Assembly (NCBI GenBank): GCA_030462125.1
Contig: JAKDZT010000007.1
Location: forward strand, 1-37,091
Source of the DNA: Tetragenococcus sp.
Lineage (GTDB): Bacteria; Bacillota; Bacilli; Lactobacillales; Enterococcaceae
Reading direction: 5' to 3'
DNA: 37,091 bases
Both the position numbers and the translations under genes were made by a program. Each line of letters begins with the position of its first letter. Positions within the stretch are counted from its first letter, which is position 1. The notes below the pieces were generated by a model that was not told the origin of the DNA, made no database searches, and worked only from the letters and a program-made list of their open reading frames with translations. Below, in pieces: positions 33,552 to 37,091 of the stretch.

Positions 33552-35966
33552 ATGGCACAAAAAAAGAAACGTAGCAAAAAACGTAAGACAAAAAAACAAA
33601 TACGCCAGCAAGAAAAATTAACGTTGATTGCCTTGGGTTTTTTATTTATTTTATTTGCTTTATTTGCCTTATTTCAATTAGGCTTTTTAGGAACGTTAAT
33701 CGCTAATGGTTTTCGTATTATTGGTGGGAATACTTATCCCTTCCTTTGTGTCTTGTTAGCTGGTTATGGTTTATGGGTGATGATCAAAAATAATGAGGCT
33801 AAAGTAACGCACGGTAGAAAAATTATCGGGGGCCTTTTGATTTATTTAGGCGTGCTTATTTTTTTCCATGCACAATTATTTGGAAGAATTCAAAACTCTG
33901 ATCCACAGATTTTAACAACGACTTGGCAAATTTTATTAAGTGACATCCAAGGCGCTCAAGTAAATGCGAATGTTGGAGGGGGAATGCTAGGCGCCTTGCT
34001 CTATCAAACGACCTTTTTCCTAGTTTCCAAGATTGGTAGTTATGTAATTGCCGTTCTTGTGGTTGTTTTAGGAGGGTACTTTGTTAGCCCGCTAGATAGT
34101 CAGCAACTATTAGAAATCTTACAGGGAATAAAAGAAAAGATACAAAAATTGATTGTCGGCGATCCGGAGAAAAAAGCGCAAAAGCAAGCGAATAAAGAGG
34201 CTAAAAAACAAGCAAAAAAAACAGAAAAAGAGGAAAAACAAGCGCAAGAACGAGAAGCTGCTTTGCGTCAGTTAAAAGAACAAGAAAAAAATCAAGTTCG
34301 CTCACTTTCTGAAGCTGAAAAATTAGCCCAAGAGCAAAAAGAAGAAACTACAGGTGAACCCGAACAATTAAGCTTTGTTCCGATCGATAGTTACCAACAA
34401 GGCCAAACGGCTAAACCAAAAGCAGAAAATAAGGCAGAAGATACGTCTTCCACAGAAGAAGACGATGGAAAACCCCTTGAATTTGAAATTGCTCAAGAGG
34501 TAGAGGACGAAGATTACGAATTGCCCCCCTCTACTCTTTTGTCACAACCTAAAGCGACAGATCAAAGTGACGAATACAAAAAAATCGAGAAAAATATTTC
34601 GATCTTGGAAAAAACGTTCAAAAGTTTTGGTGTGAGTGCCAAAGTTGTTAAAGCTAGTCTGGGGCCTTCTGTGACAAAGTACGAGATTGAACCGGCCATT
34701 GGCGTTAAAGTCAGCAAAATTGTGAATCTTTCCGATGATATTGCTTTGGCCCTTGCTGCTAAAGATGTCCGCATGGAAGCACCTATCCCAGGCAAATCTT
34801 TAATTGGTATTGAAGTTCCTAATGAAACAGTTAGCACAGTAGCTTTTAGAGAAATGATTGATGAAGCACCTGCTCATCCAGATCATCTGCTAGAAGTTCC
34901 TTTAGGACGAGACATTTCTGGTAAAATACAAACCGTTGATTTAACCAAGATGCCTCACTTACTTGTTGCTGGTTCGACGGGCAGTGGGAAGTCAGTTGCG
35001 ATTAATGGCATAATTACCAGTATTTTAATGCAGGCTAAGCCACATGAAGTAAAATTAATGATGGTTGACCCTAAGATGGTAGAACTAAATGTCTATAATG
35101 GCATTCCTCATCTTTTGACACCTGTGGTCACGAACCCGAAAAAAGCAGCGCAAGCTTTGCAAAAAGTGGTCAAGGAAATGGAAGAACGTTATGAAAAATT
35201 TGCTGCAACGGGTGTGCGTAATATTACTGGTTACAACGAAATGATTAAGCAAAAAAACCAAACAGAAGAACAAAAATATCCAACAATGCCATTTATTGTA
35301 GTTATTGTGGATGAATTAGCTGACTTGATGATGGTAGCTAGTAATGAAGTGGAAGATGCGATCACTCGTTTAGCGCAAATGGCACGTGCTGCTGGGATTC
35401 ACATGATTTTAGCTACTCAAAGGCCAAGTGTTGATGTTATTACCGGGATTATTAAAGCCAATGTTCCTTCACGAGTTGCTTTTGCAGTATCTAGTGGAAC
35501 AGATTCACGTACCATTATCGATTCCAATGGGGCAGAAAAACTGCTTGGACGTGGGGACATGTTATTCTTACCGATGGGTGAGAATAAAGGTATCCGTGTC
35601 CAAGGCGCCTTTATCTCAGACCAAGAGGTGGAAGAAGTTGTTAAATTTGTTACTGAGCAGCAAGGAGCAAACTACGAAGAAAAAATGATGGTAAGTGACG
35701 AAGAAATTGCTAAAGATAAGAAGGAAGAATCAGAAGATGAATTGTATGATCAAGCCAAAGATTTGGTAATAGACATGCAAACGGCCAGCGTTTCTTTACT
35801 CCAACGACGCTTTCGGATCGGCTATAATCGAGCTGCGCGTTTAGTGGATGAACTGGAAGAAAATAACGTCGTAGGTGCTTCAGAAGGTAGTAAACCACGT
35901 AAAGTTTTACTGGATAAACCGACAGATACAGCTGATGAGACTTATCAAGGAGATTCTTTGGAATAA
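33552..35966 (+). CDS. ftsK: DNA translocase FtsK/SpoIIIE
   Basis: A septum-associated, ATP-driven DNA pump that clears chromosome DNA at division and assists dimer resolution. With the ATG at 33552 (after GAGGG) it has 804 residues. A basic N-terminus ([17 protein letters not shown]) precedes four membrane helices (to about residue 185), then a charged linker rich in Lys, Glu and Gln, then the RecA-like motor with Walker [11 protein letters not shown] (near 474) and Walker [14 protein letters not shown]. The C-terminal gamma winged-helix domain ([31 protein letters not shown]) reads DNA polarity sequences. The track start 22 codons upstream lies over the preceding terminator and the -10 box. 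Confidence 0.95.
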   Translation: MAQKKKRSKKRKTKKQIRQQEKLTLIALGFLFILFALFALFQLGFLGTLIANGFRIIGGNTYPFLCVLLAGYGLWVMIKNNEAKVTHGRKIIGGLLIYLGVLIFFHAQLFGRIQNSDPQILTTTWQILLSDIQGAQVNANVGGGMLGALLYQTTFFLVSKIGSYVIAVLVVVLGGYFVSPLDSQQLLEILQGIKEKIQKLIVGDPEKKAQKQANKEAKKQAKKTEKEEKQAQEREAALRQLKEQEKNQVRSLSEAEKLAQEQKEETTGEPEQLSFVPIDSYQQGQTAKPKAENKAEDTSSTEEDDGKPLEFEIAQEVEDEDYELPPSTLLSQPKATDQSDEYKKIEKNISILEKTFKSFGVSAKVVKASLGPSVTKYEIEPAIGVKVSKIVNLSDDIALALAAKDVRMEAPIPGKSLIGIEVPNETVSTVAFREMIDEAPAHPDHLLEVPLGRDISGKIQTVDLTKMPHLLVAGSTGSGKSVAINGIITSILMQAKPHEVKLMMVDPKMVELNVYNGIPHLLTPVVTNPKKAAQALQKVVKEMEERYEKFAATGVRNITGYNEMIKQKNQTEEQKYPTMPFIVVIVDELADLMMVASNEVEDAITRLAQMARAAGIHMILATQRPSVDVITGIIKANVPSRVAFAVSSGTDSRTIIDSNGAEKLLGRGDMLFLPMGENKGIRVQGAFISDQEVEEVVKFVTEQQGANYEEKMMVSDEEIAKDKKEESEDELYDQAKDLVIDMQTASVSLLQRRFRIGYNRAARLVDELEENNVVGASEGSKPRKVLLDKPTDTADETYQGDSLE

Positions 35967-35993
35967 GTTTTATTAAAAGGTAGTCTAAAATTT

Positions 35994-36040
35994 GAAGCGA
36001 GTGATTTCATATTAATGTGAAGTTACTTGCTTCTTTTTTT
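35994..36040 (+). terminator. ftsK terminator
   Basis: GAAGCGAGT pairs with ACTTGCTTC (one G.T) and is followed by seven Ts. Confidence 0.85.
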
Positions 36041-36078
36041 ATACAATTATTAACGAAGATGGATTTTTTAGTAAGCAG

Positions 36079-36116
36079 GCTTGTTTGTTGACACTCACAA
36101 ATAAACAAGCTATGCT
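36079..36116 (+). promoter_or_regulatory. promoter with inverted-repeat operator
   Basis: TTGACA (36088), a 17-bp spacer, then TATGCT (36111). A perfect 8-bp inverted repeat GCTTGTTT...AAACAAGC (36079-36086 and 36103-36110) brackets the -35 and ends against the -10. This is a good candidate for a repressor or activator site. Confidence 0.6.
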
Positions 36117-36146
36117 TTGAACAAGAAAAATCGAGGAGGATGTATT

Positions 36147-36854
36147 ATGAGACGCCCAATCATTGGAATAGCTGCAAATGAAGCGTTGGATTCTGGCGAA
36201 GTATTGCATCACATGCCGGTTAGTTATACGCCCGATGGTTATGTCAAAGCAGTCCAAAGAGCTGGGGGATTACCGCTTGTTTTACCGATTGGATCGCAAG
36301 AGTTAGCTAAAGAATATATTTCACAAATTGATAAATTGATTTTAGCTGGTGGGCAAGATGTTTCACCCCAATTTTATCAACAAACGCCTATTGTTCAGGG
36401 AAGTTATTCTGAAGCTCGCGATCATTTTGAATTGGCACTTTTGGATGAAGCATTACTACAAAAAAAGCCGGTATTTGCAGTTTGTCGCGGGATGCAATTA
36501 ATGAACGTTTTTTTCGGCGGAAATTTAAAACAAGAATTACAGTCATTTACCCAAGTTGTACATATGCAAGAGCCCATTCCTAGAGAACAGCCTACTCATG
36601 AATTATTGACAAAAGAGTCGAGTATTTTACAACAAATTTATGGTTTACAGACAAATGTCAATTCATTTCATAATCAAGCGTTAAATCGAGTGTCGAGTAA
36701 CTTAACCGAAACCGCCTATTGTCCAGATGGCGTAATCGAAGCGGTAGAAAATAAAGAAAGGCACTTATTAGGCGTGCAATGGCATCCTGATTTTGCTTTT
36801 GAAGTTCAACCGAATGACATGATGGTTTTTAATTATGTTGTAAAAAAATTATAG
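36147..36854 (+). CDS. class I glutamine amidotransferase-like hydrolase (gamma-glutamyl-GABA hydrolase family)
   Basis: A 235-residue member of peptidase family C26, related to PuuD, which hydrolyses gamma-glutamyl amides such as gamma-glutamyl-GABA. The oxyanion strand LILAGGQDVSP, the nucleophile elbow VFAVCRGMQLMNVFFGG (Cys113) and VNSFHNQA are present. The C-terminal triad motif reads GVQWHPDF: the usual Glu two residues after the catalytic His is Asp215 here. The enzyme may still work, since Asp is chemically similar, but the change is notable. The ATG at 36147 follows GAGGAGG. No polyamine or amino acid genes adjoin it, so the real substrate is open. Confidence 0.85.
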   Translation: MRRPIIGIAANEALDSGEVLHHMPVSYTPDGYVKAVQRAGGLPLVLPIGSQELAKEYISQIDKLILAGGQDVSPQFYQQTPIVQGSYSEARDHFELALLDEALLQKKPVFAVCRGMQLMNVFFGGNLKQELQSFTQVVHMQEPIPREQPTHELLTKESSILQQIYGLQTNVNSFHNQALNRVSSNLTETAYCPDGVIEAVENKERHLLGVQWHPDFAFEVQPNDMMVFNYVVKKL

Positions 36855-36940
36855 GAATACGAAGTAATTTTATATGACACTTTAGCGGCAAATCGTTACC
36901 GGTTAGTTTTTGGAACAACTTGATATCAGAACAGACAATG

Positions 36941-36971
36941 ACCTAGATAAATATCTAGGTTTTTTTATTTA
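36941..36971 (+). terminator. terminator of the amidotransferase-like gene
   Basis: A perfect 9-bp stem ACCTAGATA/TATCTAGGT with a 2-nt centre, followed by TTTTTTTATTT. From here to the window end (about 120 bp) I see only A/T-rich sequence without a gene start. Confidence 0.88.
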
Positions 36972-37091
36972 AAAAAAAGCCGGTAAATCGCGCCTTTCTG
37001 TTTATTACTTACCAATTTCTTATTTTATTTGCAATTTTCTCTTGCTTTTTTAATAATTAATAATTACAATCTTATATAACTTCAGAAAAAG

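Overview
Low-GC Gram-positive DNA (Bacillota, Lactobacillales). Strong AGGAGG ribosome sites, TTGACA/TATAAT promoters, CcpA-type cre boxes, a T-box leader, a 6S RNA of the Bacillus 6S-1 type, the nudix / small membrane protein / mtnN cluster, a Streptococcus-type Prs and DUF1831/DUF1033 proteins all point to an Enterococcaceae-like lactic acid bacterium. Tetragenococcus or Enterococcus is my best guess; the sequence alone does not settle the genus. The window is chromosomal and mostly housekeeping. I see no rRNA, tRNA, insertion sequence, prophage or CRISPR array.

Layout. 1-2100: psiE, then a convergent rarA with a 6S RNA gene behind it, the two sides sharing a bidirectional terminator. 2100-2580: an intergenic array of ~41-bp repeats. 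2583-7771: DNA repair and translation genes mpg-prmA-rsmE, then rel (ppGpp metabolism) behind terminator-like hairpins, then dtd. 7900-9715: pckA under a cre site. 9750-12657: a small XRE regulator with a palindromic operator, followed by a P-type cation ATPase gene broken by an internal out-of-frame deletion that removes membrane helices M1-M2. 12788-16045: a hexose-phosphate mutase, a second 41-bp repeat array and an APC amino-acid permease. 16100-18035: xpaC-telA on the minus strand. 18227-19799: ADP-ribose pyrophosphatase, a MacP-like membrane protein and mtnN. 19868-23573: pepO (minus), a papain-fold protein and prs. 23660-26494: cysteine desulfurase, DUF1831 and mnmA, a tRNA 2-thiouridine set. 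26644-29032: DUF1033 overlapping topB. 29125-29412: a third and most regular 41-bp array. 29486-30665: an msmK-type sugar ABC ATPase with a cre site. 30940-33468: a tandem T-box leader controlling a polar amino-acid ABC transporter, probably for histidine. 33552-36970: ftsK and a class I glutamine-amidotransferase-like hydrolase.

Most unusual points: (i) three, perhaps four, intergenic arrays of unrelated sequence that share one architecture, a 40-42 bp unit carrying inverted half-sites; (ii) a T-box leader with one Stem I but two antiterminator/terminator modules, whose tRNA-tail-binding bulges differ (UGGA and UGGG); (iii) the P-type ATPase deletion; (iv) a 6S RNA hidden under a spurious ORF, recognised by its near-match to the known B. 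subtilis pRNA; (v) rel preceded by two intrinsic-terminator-like hairpins.

All identifications rest on reading motifs, reading frames and gene order; no database search was run.
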